From: Chlorobiota bacterium
GTDB taxonomy: Bacteria > Bacteroidota > Ignavibacteria > Kapaibacteriales > NICIL-2
Length of the DNA stretch: 20,875 nt
Assembly: GCA_003695605.1 (NCBI GenBank)
Contig: RFIK01000065.1
Span: 1 to 20,875 of the forward strand
Direction: 5' to 3'
Shown here in pieces: positions 1-7,793 of the stretch; the first letter of the stretch is position 1; the number at the start of each line of letters is the position of its first letter. The notes beneath the pieces are model-generated. The model was not told where the DNA came from and searched no databases. It worked only from the letters and a program-made list of their open reading frames with translations. The translations under genes were made by a program, and so were the position numbers.

Positions 1-2
1 GA

Positions 3-1103
3 GAGACCGTCGGACTCTACACGTCGCCGCATATCCGCAGCTTCAACGAACGAATTCGCATCAACGGTGTACCAATCAGTGACGCCGACATCGTCGAGAG
101 TTTCAGAAAAGTTGAGCAGCGCGCTGAGCAAGTAGGCGCAACGTTTTTTGAAATTACAACTGTTATGGCACTATCAAAATTTCACAATAACACCACAGCA
201 AACGTCCTCGAGTGTGGCCTTGGGGGTCGCTTTGACGCTACGAATGTCGTTACTCCCCGTGTTGCAATTATCACAAGCATTGACTACGATCACCAAGAGT
301 GGCTGGGTCCCACACTCGAAGCAATCGCTGGGGAAAAAGCCGGGATCATTAAAGCAGGAGCAGATGTCATCGTTGGGGAACCACGCACGGAACTGCGACC
401 GATTTTCGAAGCGCGTGCTGCGGAAGTTGGGGCTCGTAGCATTGCGTACCTCGACGAGCTCGGGTGGCAGTATCGTATCCTCGACCATACTCTGGACGGT
501 ATGCACCTCGAACTCACAGTGGGTGAGTGGAAGTTCGACAATTTCTTCGTGCCGTTCCATGGTGAGCATCAGATACGGAACATTGGGATTGCGCTTGCTG
601 CACTGAGCTGCTATTGGGCCGATTCACCTCCCTCGGAGGCAGAGGAAATCATCCGACGTGGTGTTGCAAAGGTCCAACGCAATAGTGGCATTCGTGCGCG
701 CATCGAGGTCGTTTGGCAAGATCCACTCCTCGTACTCGATGTTGCGCATAATCCTGCTGGCTGCCGTGCACTGGTGAACGTGCTTTCCCACCCACCGTTC
801 CCGTCGGGTTGGAATGTGGTCTTCGGTGTGATGCGGGATAAAGATTACGCTGCTATGCTCGATGAACTTGGGAAGATTGCTGCCTGCTTCTACATCGCAG
901 CGCCGCGCACTGAGCGTTCTTGCGATCCACAAACCCTGGCAGCAGTCGCGCGCACGAAGGGATACGCAGCAAATGTATTCCCATGCGTTGCGGACGCACT
1001 TCGTACTGCGCTTGACAATGGAACGCCTACCGTTTGCCTTGGGTCATTCTTCGTGATTGAAGAAGCGCTGGAGTTCCTTGATGAGATCGAAACTCGTGCG
1101 TAA
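3..1103 (+). CDS. folC: Folylpolyglutamate/dihydrofolate synthase, 5' truncated by window edge
   Basis: FolC is the cytoplasmic ATP-dependent ligase that joins L-glutamate to folates, and in many bacteria also makes dihydrofolate from dihydropteroate. The frame is open from the first bases, so the gene starts outside the window; 366 residues are visible. Recognisable blocks are GLYTSPHIRSFNERIRING at the very start, FFEITTVMA (about residues 48-56), GLGGRFDATNVV, WLGPTLEAIAGEKAGIIK, and VLDVAHNPAG in the C-terminal Mur-ligase-type domain. The ATP-binding GTNGKGS loop is not seen because it lies upstream of the edge. An internal ATG at 165 is not the real start, since conserved FolC sequence precedes it. 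The gene ends at TAA 1101-1103, and its last 60 bases are overlapped by a small gene on the other strand. Identification is firm; mono- versus bifunctional activity cannot be told from here. Confidence 0.95.
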   Translation, partial: ETVGLYTSPHIRSFNERIRINGVPISDADIVESFRKVEQRAEQVGATFFEITTVMALSKFHNNTTANVLECGLGGRFDATNVVTPRVAIITSIDYDHQEWLGPTLEAIAGEKAGIIKAGADVIVGEPRTELRPIFEARAAEVGARSIAYLDELGWQYRILDHTLDGMHLELTVGEWKFDNFFVPFHGEHQIRNIGIALAALSCYWADSPPSEAEEIIRRGVAKVQRNSGIRARIEVVWQDPLLVLDVAHNPAGCRALVNVLSHPPFPSGWNVVFGVMRDKDYAAMLDELGKIAACFYIAAPRTERSCDPQTLAAVARTKGYAANVFPCVADALRTALDNGTPTVCLGSFFVIEEALEFLDEIETRA

Positions 1104-1295
1104 TGCTCGAACGACGATACTATCGGCACGTACGACTCGTTTTTCTACCAACGATGCAACAGCATCGGACTCTTCCCTCGATGAGTTGCCTCCGTGCGAG
1201 GCTACTTCAAGAGCAGCATTTGCAACGCCGCAGGCAATGATGATTCCCACAATGAGTCGCCGTTGTTTTTTGCGCTGTGCATGCGTTTTCTCCAT
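1044..1295 (-). CDS. Small putative single-span membrane protein, unknown function
   Basis: This 83-residue protein matches nothing I recognise. It has a strongly basic N-terminus (KTHAQRKKQRR), then one hydrophobic segment (about residues 13-30, LIVGIIIACGVANAALEV), then a polar, partly helical tail. It would be a type II anchored protein or a poorly processed signal peptide. I chose ATG 1295 because a GGAGG ribosome-binding site lies 11 bases upstream (plus-strand CCTCC at 1307-1311); a GTG at 1313 is an alternative. A TAnnTTTG promoter box precedes it at 1344-1337. The 3' end overlaps the end of folC by 60 bases in convergent orientation. The membrane-protein pattern, ribosome-binding site and promoter box together make it more than a chance frame, but it remains unproven. 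Confidence 0.5.
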   Translation of the reverse strand: MEKTHAQRKKQRRLIVGIIIACGVANAALEVASHGGNSSREESDAVASLVEKRVVRADSIVVRALRTSFDLIKELQRFFNHEE

Positions 1296-1335
1296 CTCCG
1301 TGCGTGCCTCCACAGTGAAGCTGTGTACCTACGGT

Positions 1336-1372
1336 GCAAAATTACACATCCGCACCTTGCCAGTAATTTTGC
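1336..1372. promoter_or_regulatory. Divergent TAnnTTTG promoter boxes forming a perfect inverted repeat
   Basis: GCAAAATTAC (1336-1345) and GTAATTTTGC (1363-1372) form a perfect 10-bp inverted repeat with a 17-base spacer. Read outward, each arm contains TAATTTTG, which fits the Bacteroidota -7 box TAnnTTTG. One faces the small membrane-protein gene on the minus strand and one faces the carbonic-anhydrase operon on the plus strand. No clear TTG -33 element is seen for either. The plus-strand box ends 7 bases before ATG 1379. The symmetry would also suit a dimeric regulator. Promoter function is inferred from the motif and position. Confidence 0.5.
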
Positions 1373-1378
1373 TTCGAA

Positions 1379-1960
1379 ATGTTGTTAGCCCATGTAGTAA
1401 TGCACGGCTGTAGCCATGCACTGATCTTGCCGTACAACGGCATTACTCCTACGCTTGATCCGAGTGTTGTCGTTCTCGCCGGTGCAGTAATCGTCGGTAA
1501 TGTTGCCATCGGTGAGCAGTCATCGGTATGGTTCAATTGCGTCATTCGCGGCGATGTGCATTCGGTTACGATCGGTCGGCGGACGAATATCCAGGACCTT
1601 TCGATGCTGCATGTAACAAATGGCAAATTTTCACTCTCGATTGGTGATGATGTGACAGTAGGACATCGTGCAATTGTGCATGGCTGTACCGTCCAGGATC
1701 GTGTGCTCATCGGTATGGGAGCAGTGCTGCTTGATGGTTGTGTTGTTGAATCCGGTTCGATCATTGCAGCAGGTGCAGTTGTGCGGGAGGGAGATGTGAT
1801 CCCACCAGGCGTTCTTGTCGCAGGTGTTCCTGCGCGGGTGATTCGTACGCTCAGCGACGATGAACAGGCGGCACTTCCACGGATAGCTGCTGACTACGTC
1901 AAGTATGCGCAGCAGTACCGGGCGCTACTGGTGCCAACTGAATCCGGTTCTGCCCAATGA
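1379..1960 (+). CDS. Gamma-carbonic-anhydrase-like hexapeptide-repeat protein
   Basis: A left-handed beta-helix protein of the YrdA/PaaY/gamma-carbonic anhydrase family, 193 residues, close to the family's usual 170-200. The order of conserved blocks is typical: LPYNGITPTLDPSV (17-30), GEQSSVWFNCVIRGDVHSVTIG (45-66), TNIQDLSMLHV (69-79), VGHRAIVHGC (94-103), and AAGAVV...IPPGVLVAGVPARVIR (130-156). The three zinc-binding histidines of the family match H78, H96 and H101. Many members have no demonstrated carbonic anhydrase activity, so hydration of CO2 is possible but not established. The start is uncertain: ATG 1379 follows the promoter box directly, and ATG 1400 or a later TTG would also preserve the domain. 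It is the first gene of an operon, and its stop overlaps the next start (ATGA 1957-1960). Confidence 0.9.
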   Translation: MLLAHVVMHGCSHALILPYNGITPTLDPSVVVLAGAVIVGNVAIGEQSSVWFNCVIRGDVHSVTIGRRTNIQDLSMLHVTNGKFSLSIGDDVTVGHRAIVHGCTVQDRVLIGMGAVLLDGCVVESGSIIAAGAVVREGDVIPPGVLVAGVPARVIRTLSDDEQAALPRIAADYVKYAQQYRALLVPTESGSAQ

Positions 1961-2808
1961 GCAACGAACGACGTGCTCACTTTCTCGCTACTGCTGTGGG
2001 ATTGCTGGAGCATCTCCGGCTCTTGCTCGGAGAACGAGTCTGTATCCCAGAGGCGTACTCACAGAACATTCCCTCTATGCAACAGGTAGCAGTCGAGAAA
2101 TCCGAACCGTCTCTCCCTCCCGAGAGCACGCAGAGAGGGCGCCACTTTCACTTTGATGTGTCAACCCTCGTTCCGATGAGTCGCATTTTCGACGACCAGG
2201 ATGATTTCCTGGCAGCGCAGTCACTCGATGAGCTTTACCAGCGCATTCACACCTGCACGAAATGCCCCCTGGGCACAATGCGGACAAACTTCGTGTTCGG
2301 CACGGGTAATCCATCGGCGGACATCGTTTTCATTGGGGAAGCACCGGGTGCTGACGAAGACCTCAAAGGCGAACCATTCGTCGGACGTGCAGGGCAATTG
2401 CTCACGAAAATTCTCGCAGCCATCAAGCTGGAACGTTCGGACGTGTACATATGCAACATTCTCAAGTGCCGACCACCAAACAATCGTACCCCCGAACCAA
2501 GCGAGATCGAGCAGTGCAAGCCATACCTCTACAAACAGCTGTCACTCATTGAGCCCACATTCGTAGTGGCGTTGGGACTCACAGCTGCAGAGACTCTGCT
2601 CGGTAGGAAACTCAAAATGTCCCACGTGCGCGGCAAGTGGTTCGATTTCTACGGTGCACGGCTTCTCATTACCTACCACCCTGCAGCGCTGCTCCGAAAC
2701 CCTGAGCTCAAACGCGATACCTGGGAAGACGTCCAAGAACTTCGCCGCGCGTACGACGAATTCCTCCGTAGCGGCAACCTTCCTGAACCAATCGGAAATG
2801 CTGAATGA
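1957..2808 (+). CDS. Uracil-DNA glycosylase, family 4 (Fe-S type)
   Basis: Removes uracil from DNA as the first step of base excision repair. The 283-residue protein has the marks of family 4 (UDGa): four cysteines suited to a 4Fe-4S cluster (C100, C103, C171, C187, the first pair as CTKC), the active-site motif GEAPGADED (128-136), EPFVGRAGQLL (139-149), NILKCRPPNNRTP (167-179), and the C-terminal HPAALLRNP motif (241-249). Residues 1 to about 85 are an extra N-terminal part: a short helical stretch followed by a Pro/Glu/Ser-rich linker, making the protein longer than the usual roughly 200 residues. The gene overlaps the carbonic-anhydrase-like gene and ddl by ATGA at both ends. Family assignment is firm; the role of the extension is unknown. 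Confidence 0.93.
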   Translation: MSNERRAHFLATAVGLLEHLRLLLGERVCIPEAYSQNIPSMQQVAVEKSEPSLPPESTQRGRHFHFDVSTLVPMSRIFDDQDDFLAAQSLDELYQRIHTCTKCPLGTMRTNFVFGTGNPSADIVFIGEAPGADEDLKGEPFVGRAGQLLTKILAAIKLERSDVYICNILKCRPPNNRTPEPSEIEQCKPYLYKQLSLIEPTFVVALGLTAAETLLGRKLKMSHVRGKWFDFYGARLLITYHPAALLRNPELKRDTWEDVQELRRAYDEFLRSGNLPEPIGNAE

Positions 2809-3812
2809 AAAAGGTCGCTGTTCTTCTGGGTGGCATCTCACCAGAACGCTACATCTCCTTTCGCAGCGGGTGGGCAGTTGCCCAAGCACTAAGGTCGCTC
2901 GGATACCATGTTCAGTGCGTTGATCCTGCGCTGGGTGCTGAAAGCGTGATCGAACACCTGCCGCCTATTCCTTCGGATGCTCCTTCATCAGAGGAGCTTG
3001 CAGCATTCGATCCAAGAAGTTACATCGCGTGTGCGACTTCGCCGATTCTTGCAGAGTGTGACTGTGCAGTCAACATGCTGCACGGACCGTACGGCGAAGA
3101 TGGTGTGATGCAGACACTTTTAGAACTGTGCGGCATTCCATTCGTCGGAAGCACTGCGCTTGCATGCCGCTTGGCGATGGATAAAGCCCGCGCAAAGCTA
3201 CTCTTTGCGGCGCGTGGTATCCCTACGCCTGCCTGGGTTACGTTCGAGCGCGGCACAACGCTCGATCACGAGCTACTTGGCGAACTCCGAGAGCAGTTTC
3301 GCAGTGGGATGGTCGTCAAGCCCAACTGCGGCGGTTCTACTGTTGGAGTCTCGATTGTGACGAGTGGCAATCTTGACGACATCGAATCTGCAATCACAAA
3401 GGCATGGGAATACGATCGAACTGCACTCGTCGAAGCATACATTGCTGGGCGCGAGTTGACAGTCGCACTCATGGGGGATCGCCCGCTTCCGATCATCGAG
3501 ATTGTGCCGCGTGACGGTTTCTACGACTATGCACACAAGTACTCCCCTGGCATGACGGACTACATCGTCCCTGCTGAGCTCGATGAAACGCTTGCGGAGT
3601 TCATCGCGACGTTGGCGCACGAAGCACATCGCGTGCTGGGATGCAGCGGTATTACGCGTGTGGACTTTCGTCTCGACGACGATAATCAGCCCTGGTGTTT
3701 GGAGGTCAATACGATACCTGGTATGACCGAAACGAGCTTGGTGCCAAAGGCAGCAGCAGCCATTGGCATCTCGTTCGAAGAGCTTTGTCGGACTTTCGTC
3801 GAAGGATTCTGA
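2805..3812 (+). CDS. ddl: D-alanine--D-alanine ligase
   Basis: This cytoplasmic ATP-grasp enzyme joins two D-alanines to make the dipeptide that MurF adds to the peptidoglycan precursor. At 335 residues it has the normal length. Visible motifs are GGISPERYISFRSG (9-22, with the conserved Glu at 14), HGPYGEDG (93-100), the ATP-grasp loop GGSTVGVS (176-183), the omega-loop region YDYAHKYSPG with the Tyr that typifies D-Ala-D-Ala rather than D-Ala-D-Lac ligases, and the metal-binding end RVDFRLDDDNQPWCLEVNT followed by PGMTETSLVPKAA (to about 318). The ATG at 2805 overlaps the upstream stop by ATGA, and the stop overlaps the next start by TGATG (3810-3814), so translation is probably coupled along this operon. 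Confidence 0.96.
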   Translation: MKKVAVLLGGISPERYISFRSGWAVAQALRSLGYHVQCVDPALGAESVIEHLPPIPSDAPSSEELAAFDPRSYIACATSPILAECDCAVNMLHGPYGEDGVMQTLLELCGIPFVGSTALACRLAMDKARAKLLFAARGIPTPAWVTFERGTTLDHELLGELREQFRSGMVVKPNCGGSTVGVSIVTSGNLDDIESAITKAWEYDRTALVEAYIAGRELTVALMGDRPLPIIEIVPRDGFYDYAHKYSPGMTDYIVPAELDETLAEFIATLAHEAHRVLGCSGITRVDFRLDDDNQPWCLEVNTIPGMTETSLVPKAAAAIGISFEELCRTFVEGF

Positions 3813-4876
3813 TGGGACGTCGCTTGGAATTGCTCGGATTCGGTAATGCACTTGTGGACATCGAATTCAGTGTAACGGAGGACGAATTAGCAGCAACCGG
3901 GCTGCGCAAGAGCGGCATGACTCTGGCCGATCGCCAACGGCAACACCACCTTTTCCGCATACTCCTTGCCAAACATCCTGGGCGCCAGTCGAGTGGTGGC
4001 TCAGCAGCGAACACAATCGTTGCTTATGGACAGTTCGGCGGAATCGCTGGGTATATCTCCGCACTTGGGATTGACCAGGAAGCTGAGTTCTACAGCACAG
4101 AATTCCAGCGACTCGGTATTGCGCTCTTTGCTGAACGATTGCCAACGGAGCCAACAGGAACATGTCTTGTGCTCATTACTCCAGATGGTGAGCGCACAAT
4201 GCAAACATACCTTGGTGCCAGCGACTGTTTCGAGCGTTCTATGTTCGATCCGCGTTGGCTCGACGCAGCACAGTGGCTCTACATCGAAGGGTACAAGCTC
4301 ACAAGTTCTGCTGGCGCAGATGTAGTCTTCGAAATGGTGCATCAAGCGCGTCGTCGTGGTGTGCACGTTGCGTTGAGTATGGCTGATGTTTTTGTTGCAA
4401 CCACATGCCGTGATATGCTCGGTGAGCTTCTCCCGCATATTGACATGCTGTTTTGCAACGACCGCGAGGGACGAGCATACGTAGGTTCTGATGACCGGGA
4501 GGAGGCATTCCTTGCGCTCAGCGCTGCTGTTCCCAACCTCGCATTTACGCTTGGCCCGGATGGATCCATCGTATGTGTTGGTGGGCAAGTAGTTCGCATT
4601 CCAGCATATCCAGTGAAGGTACTCGATACGAACGGCGCAGGTGATATGTACGCTGGTGCGCTCCTCTATGGCCTCTTGCATGGGTGGGGGATCGAGCGCT
4701 CCGGCCATGCCGCTTCGCGAGCCGCTGCTCAAATCGTTGCGCAGTATGGCGCACGGTACCACGGCGATCACCGCGAGCTCATTGAAGGCGTCGGGGATCC
4801 TCAACGGGGTGGCGAAGTACCAACGCTGTTGGCTGGCTCCATCGAGCCGAATGATGCGAGTAATTCCCCAAGTTGA
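3812..4876 (+). CDS. PfkB-family sugar or nucleoside kinase
   Basis: A ribokinase/PfkB-superfamily kinase of 354 residues that transfers phosphate from ATP to a sugar or nucleoside hydroxyl. The N-terminal block LLGFGNALVDIEF (7-19) and the glycine pair in SSGGSAANT (60-68) belong to PfkB signature 1. The C-terminal DTNGAGDMYAGALL (272-285) is signature 2, with D278 as the expected catalytic base and the GAGD anion hole. The sequence style is close to proteins often labelled adenosine kinase, but the substrate cannot be assigned from sequence alone. I chose ATG 3812 because it overlaps the ddl stop (TGATG) and begins right before the first conserved strand; the frame stays open further upstream inside ddl without family resemblance. 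The last 76 bases overlap dacB, which runs the opposite way. Confidence 0.88.
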   Translation: MGRRLELLGFGNALVDIEFSVTEDELAATGLRKSGMTLADRQRQHHLFRILLAKHPGRQSSGGSAANTIVAYGQFGGIAGYISALGIDQEAEFYSTEFQRLGIALFAERLPTEPTGTCLVLITPDGERTMQTYLGASDCFERSMFDPRWLDAAQWLYIEGYKLTSSAGADVVFEMVHQARRRGVHVALSMADVFVATTCRDMLGELLPHIDMLFCNDREGRAYVGSDDREEAFLALSAAVPNLAFTLGPDGSIVCVGGQVVRIPAYPVKVLDTNGAGDMYAGALLYGLLHGWGIERSGHAASRAAAQIVAQYGARYHGDHRELIEGVGDPQRGGEVPTLLAGSIEPNDASNSPS

Positions 4877-6426
4877 TTCTCCAGTCGCTTATAGAGACCG
4901 ACACTGTTGCCATTCCACAGCATAGCAAATAGGAAACGCTCACCACTTGCACTGCGCACCATCCCAGCCAGTCCGCTGACGTTCCGGTGCGTACCAGTCT
5001 TGCCCCAAAGGTTGCTGTCGGCTGCAGTTCCCTTCATTCGTCGCGCAAGCGTGCCATCGCATCCTGCGAGTGCGAGCGACTGAAAGAACACGTCCCCCCA
5101 ACGTTGTCGAGCACAGTAGCGAAGTAGCCCAAGGAGTGAAGCAACGGTCACCCGATTGCGGCGGGAAAGACCGGAGCCATCGAAGAGCACACAATTCTCA
5201 CTGCGAATGCCGAGCGAATCGAGGAGGGCCATCACAGTACGGTATGCGTGAACATTGCACCGCGTGTTCCCACAGCAGTAGGCTCCGAGGATTTTCATCA
5301 CGTGTTCGGCGATGAAGTTGTCGCTGTTCTTATTGCAGAGCGTCACCAGGTCTTGAAGTGGTCGTTCCATGGAGGTAAGCTCACGAGCATTCTGCGGAGC
5401 TGTGCCACGTCGTATGCCGCCTTCGATGCGTATCCCACTTGCTGTGAGACTCCGCTCGAGCGCTCCTGCCGCAGCTAGCGGAGGATCGAGCATCGTGACA
5501 GCAAACGAGACACTTGCATTCGGACGTGGCTTGCCGAAGACGCGAATCTCTTGGATGCCGTCGCTTCGGAGAGCCGAACTGATCCGTACGGGCTCAATGG
5601 TCAGAGCGTGACTACGTCTTCGTCCCCGATGGATGAAGATGCGGTCGCCGTAGCGTTGCCGAATGCGCGTTTTCGAGCGATTGGGCGGTGCCGGTCGAGG
5701 AGGTCTGGGGAGTGCAGCCCACTGCACGATAACACCACTACTGGCAGGCAATGTGTGTACTCGGACACGATCTCCAGCACCACGGGTTACGACAACAGTG
5801 AACGTATTTCCATCCACACCGAGCGCGGTGATGGGCGGGAGATTTTCCATTCGCTCGGCATCACCGCTATACTGTTGCCGATCGGTGATGGGGTCGAAAT
5901 GCGTTGCATCAGCAACGATTGCACCGGTGATGCGCTTGATGCCAAGCCCGACGATCCGATCAGCAAGTGCCTCGAGATCTGCGCTTGCCAGTAAACAATC
6001 CCCATGACCGATGATGTAGAGGTTGCCTTCCAGCGTTCCATCGCGCAGTACACCGTCGGTTGCGAGCAAAGTACGAATTGCATAGCGCGGTCCCATCGTT
6101 GCAAACGCTGTTGCCGTGTAATAGAGCTTGGTCAACGATGCAGGCACAAGTGGCTCAATCACGTTATGAGCGACAATGAGTGTATCACGGTCGAGCGAGT
6201 ACACCGCAATGCCAAATTTCGTCGCCTGGAGTTGAGGTGTTGCCACGAGCTGCGCGATGCCATCAGAAAGCTGCTCGTAGGTGCGCAGTTGTCGAGCCAT
6301 GCCCGATGTGGCTCTACTCTGCGCGCGGTCAGAAGGCAGGAGTATCCCCGCAATAGCAGCTACCAATACGATCCATCGCTTGAAAACTGCCGATACCATC
6401 TCCGGTGCGCTCGTCACTGTCGGCAT
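4801..6426 (-). CDS. dacB: D-alanyl-D-alanine carboxypeptidase/endopeptidase, PBP4 (peptidase S13)
   Basis: A periplasmic penicillin-binding protein that cleaves the terminal D-Ala or cross-links of peptidoglycan. Of 541 residues, about the first 35 look like a signal sequence (FKRWIVLVAAIAGILLPSDRAQ). The three penicillin-binding motifs are present: SxxK as SLTK (97-100), SxN as SDN (368-370) and KTG as GKTGT (475-479). The family's extra domains lie between the first two motifs. Within them, about residues 239-273 form a Pro/Arg-rich stretch that I do not expect in this family. ATG 6426 overlaps the rseP stop as TGATG; GTG one codon upstream is the alternative. The 3' end overlaps the kinase gene on the other strand by 76 bases. 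It is the last gene of the rng-dxr-rseP-dacB run. Confidence 0.92.
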   Translation of the reverse strand: MPTVTSAPEMVSAVFKRWIVLVAAIAGILLPSDRAQSRATSGMARQLRTYEQLSDGIAQLVATPQLQATKFGIAVYSLDRDTLIVAHNVIEPLVPASLTKLYYTATAFATMGPRYAIRTLLATDGVLRDGTLEGNLYIIGHGDCLLASADLEALADRIVGLGIKRITGAIVADATHFDPITDRQQYSGDAERMENLPPITALGVDGNTFTVVVTRGAGDRVRVHTLPASSGVIVQWAALPRPPRPAPPNRSKTRIRQRYGDRIFIHRGRRRSHALTIEPVRISSALRSDGIQEIRVFGKPRPNASVSFAVTMLDPPLAAAGALERSLTASGIRIEGGIRRGTAPQNARELTSMERPLQDLVTLCNKNSDNFIAEHVMKILGAYCCGNTRCNVHAYRTVMALLDSLGIRSENCVLFDGSGLSRRNRVTVASLLGLLRYCARQRWGDVFFQSLALAGCDGTLARRMKGTAADSNLWGKTGTHRNVSGLAGMVRSASGERFLFAMLWNGNSVGLYKRLENQLGELLASFGSMEPANSVGTSPPR

Positions 6427-7793
6427 CACCGTGTCAAGTCGTTGTAGAACACGATGACCATGAGTGCCAGGATCAGGACGACCCCGATCTGCTGGTAGGC
6501 AAGTTTGACTTTCGTCGAGAGCTCGCGGCGTAGCAGTCCCTCGATCACGACAAGAACTAAGTGCCCACCATCGAGTGCTGGAATCGGAAGGATATTCATC
6601 ACCGCAAGTGTCAGCGAGAGCATCGCAACGAAACTCAAGAAGGCAACTGCGCCTGCATCAGCAGTTTGATTTGCCATGCGCGCTATCATGATCGGACCGC
6701 CTGCTGACTGTTTGAGCGATTGTTCACCAGTCACGAGAAGTCCGATGGATCGTACCATGAGCGTCGTATAAGACCACAGTTGCGTAGCACCAAGCTCTGC
6801 AGCCTCGAGGAAGGAATACCGTGTCCGGACGATATTGCCTGTGATGACATTACTCACCTGCACACCGATTTTACCATCCTCGTCGGGGGTGACAGTGGTG
6901 CGATGAATACCGTCGCTCCGCTTGTACACGAGCGTAGTTGGTTTGTGCTTTCGCTCACTGAGAAGTTCAATAAGTTGCTCGACCGATGCAACGGGAATAC
7001 CATCGAGAGAAAGCAGCGTATCACCAGCACTCAATCCCGCCTTCCCTGCGGGACGGAGCGTTTCAACCCCCAAGATGAGTGGTCGCATGCCATCGGGAAC
7101 TATGCCGAGATCTGGACGCTGTGCCAAGATGTGGCGGAGCTGGGTAGCAGAGAGCGCAATTGTAGTATCACGGCTGCTGCGTCGTAGGGTGATCTGAACA
7201 TCCCCGCGATAGGCAGCTTGAGCAACCTTCTGGAGGAATTCCGCAACACTGCGAACCTCCGTGTTGCCAATGCGAAGAATTTCATCACCGCTTTTGAAAC
7301 CGAGTTGCTCAGCAGGAGCATTGCGAGTGATGTAGGCAATCGTTCGTGTTGCCAGTTCAGTTTTTCCAACAGCGAGGGCGATACCTACGAGCAACACATA
7401 GGCCAGCAGGATGTTCATGATAATTCCGCCAAGTACCATCAAAACTTTTTGCCATGTTTTCTTGGCACGGAATTCCCATGATTGTGGATGCGAAGCAAGT
7501 GCAGCGGTATCGAAGCTTTCGTCAATCATGCCTGCGATTTTCACGTAGCCGCCAATTGGGAATAGCGAAAGCCGATAATCTGTGACACCGTCGGCGCGCC
7601 AGTCTGGTGGGAGCGGTCCCCAGACGAAGCCATCGCGGCGATTCCAACCGAGAAGTCTTGGGCCCATTCCAATGCTGAAGATGTCAGCACGTGTGCCTGT
7701 CATCCGTGCAGCGATGAAGTGGCCAAGTTCGTGCACAACAATGAGCGGCACAATCGCCAGTACGAACGAGCCGATGATCTGCAGGGTTTCCAT
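6426..7793 (-). CDS. rseP: Site-2 intramembrane zinc metalloprotease RseP
   Basis: An inner-membrane M50 protease that cuts transmembrane substrates such as anti-sigma factors, or remnant signal peptides. The 455-residue protein shows the zinc motif HELGH (21-25) in the first helix, a second helix around 118-140 (VLMVLGGIIMNILLAYVLLVGI), two PDZ domains (roughly 160-240 and 245-320), the third zinc ligand in NILPIPALDGGH (about 400-411, Asp 408) and a final hydrophobic helix. A segment of about 60 residues after the first helix (SIGMGPRLLGW...YVKIAGM) is family-typical. ATG 7793 overlaps the dxr stop (TGATG); TTG just before it is less likely. The dxr-rseP adjacency is common in bacteria. I see no anti-sigma factor gene in the window. 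Confidence 0.95.
   Translation of the reverse strand: METLQIIGSFVLAIVPLIVVHELGHFIAARMTGTRADIFSIGMGPRLLGWNRRDGFVWGPLPPDWRADGVTDYRLSLFPIGGYVKIAGMIDESFDTAALASHPQSWEFRAKKTWQKVLMVLGGIIMNILLAYVLLVGIALAVGKTELATRTIAYITRNAPAEQLGFKSGDEILRIGNTEVRSVAEFLQKVAQAAYRGDVQITLRRSSRDTTIALSATQLRHILAQRPDLGIVPDGMRPLILGVETLRPAGKAGLSAGDTLLSLDGIPVASVEQLIELLSERKHKPTTLVYKRSDGIHRTTVTPDEDGKIGVQVSNVITGNIVRTRYSFLEAAELGATQLWSYTTLMVRSIGLLVTGEQSLKQSAGGPIMIARMANQTADAGAVAFLSFVAMLSLTLAVMNILPIPALDGGHLVLVVIEGLLRRELSTKVKLAYQQIGVVLILALMVIVFYNDLTR

Noticed and set aside
1057..1413. Plus-strand frame spanning the folC end and the start of the carbonic-anhydrase-like gene
   Set aside because: Overlaps two real genes and the promoter repeat; the translation is Arg/Ser/Cys-rich without a domain. 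The minus-strand frame in the same gap is the better candidate.
4001..4804. Minus-strand frame of 267 codons inside the PfkB kinase gene
   Set aside because: Fully antisense to a gene with both PfkB signatures; Cys/His-rich shadow translation.
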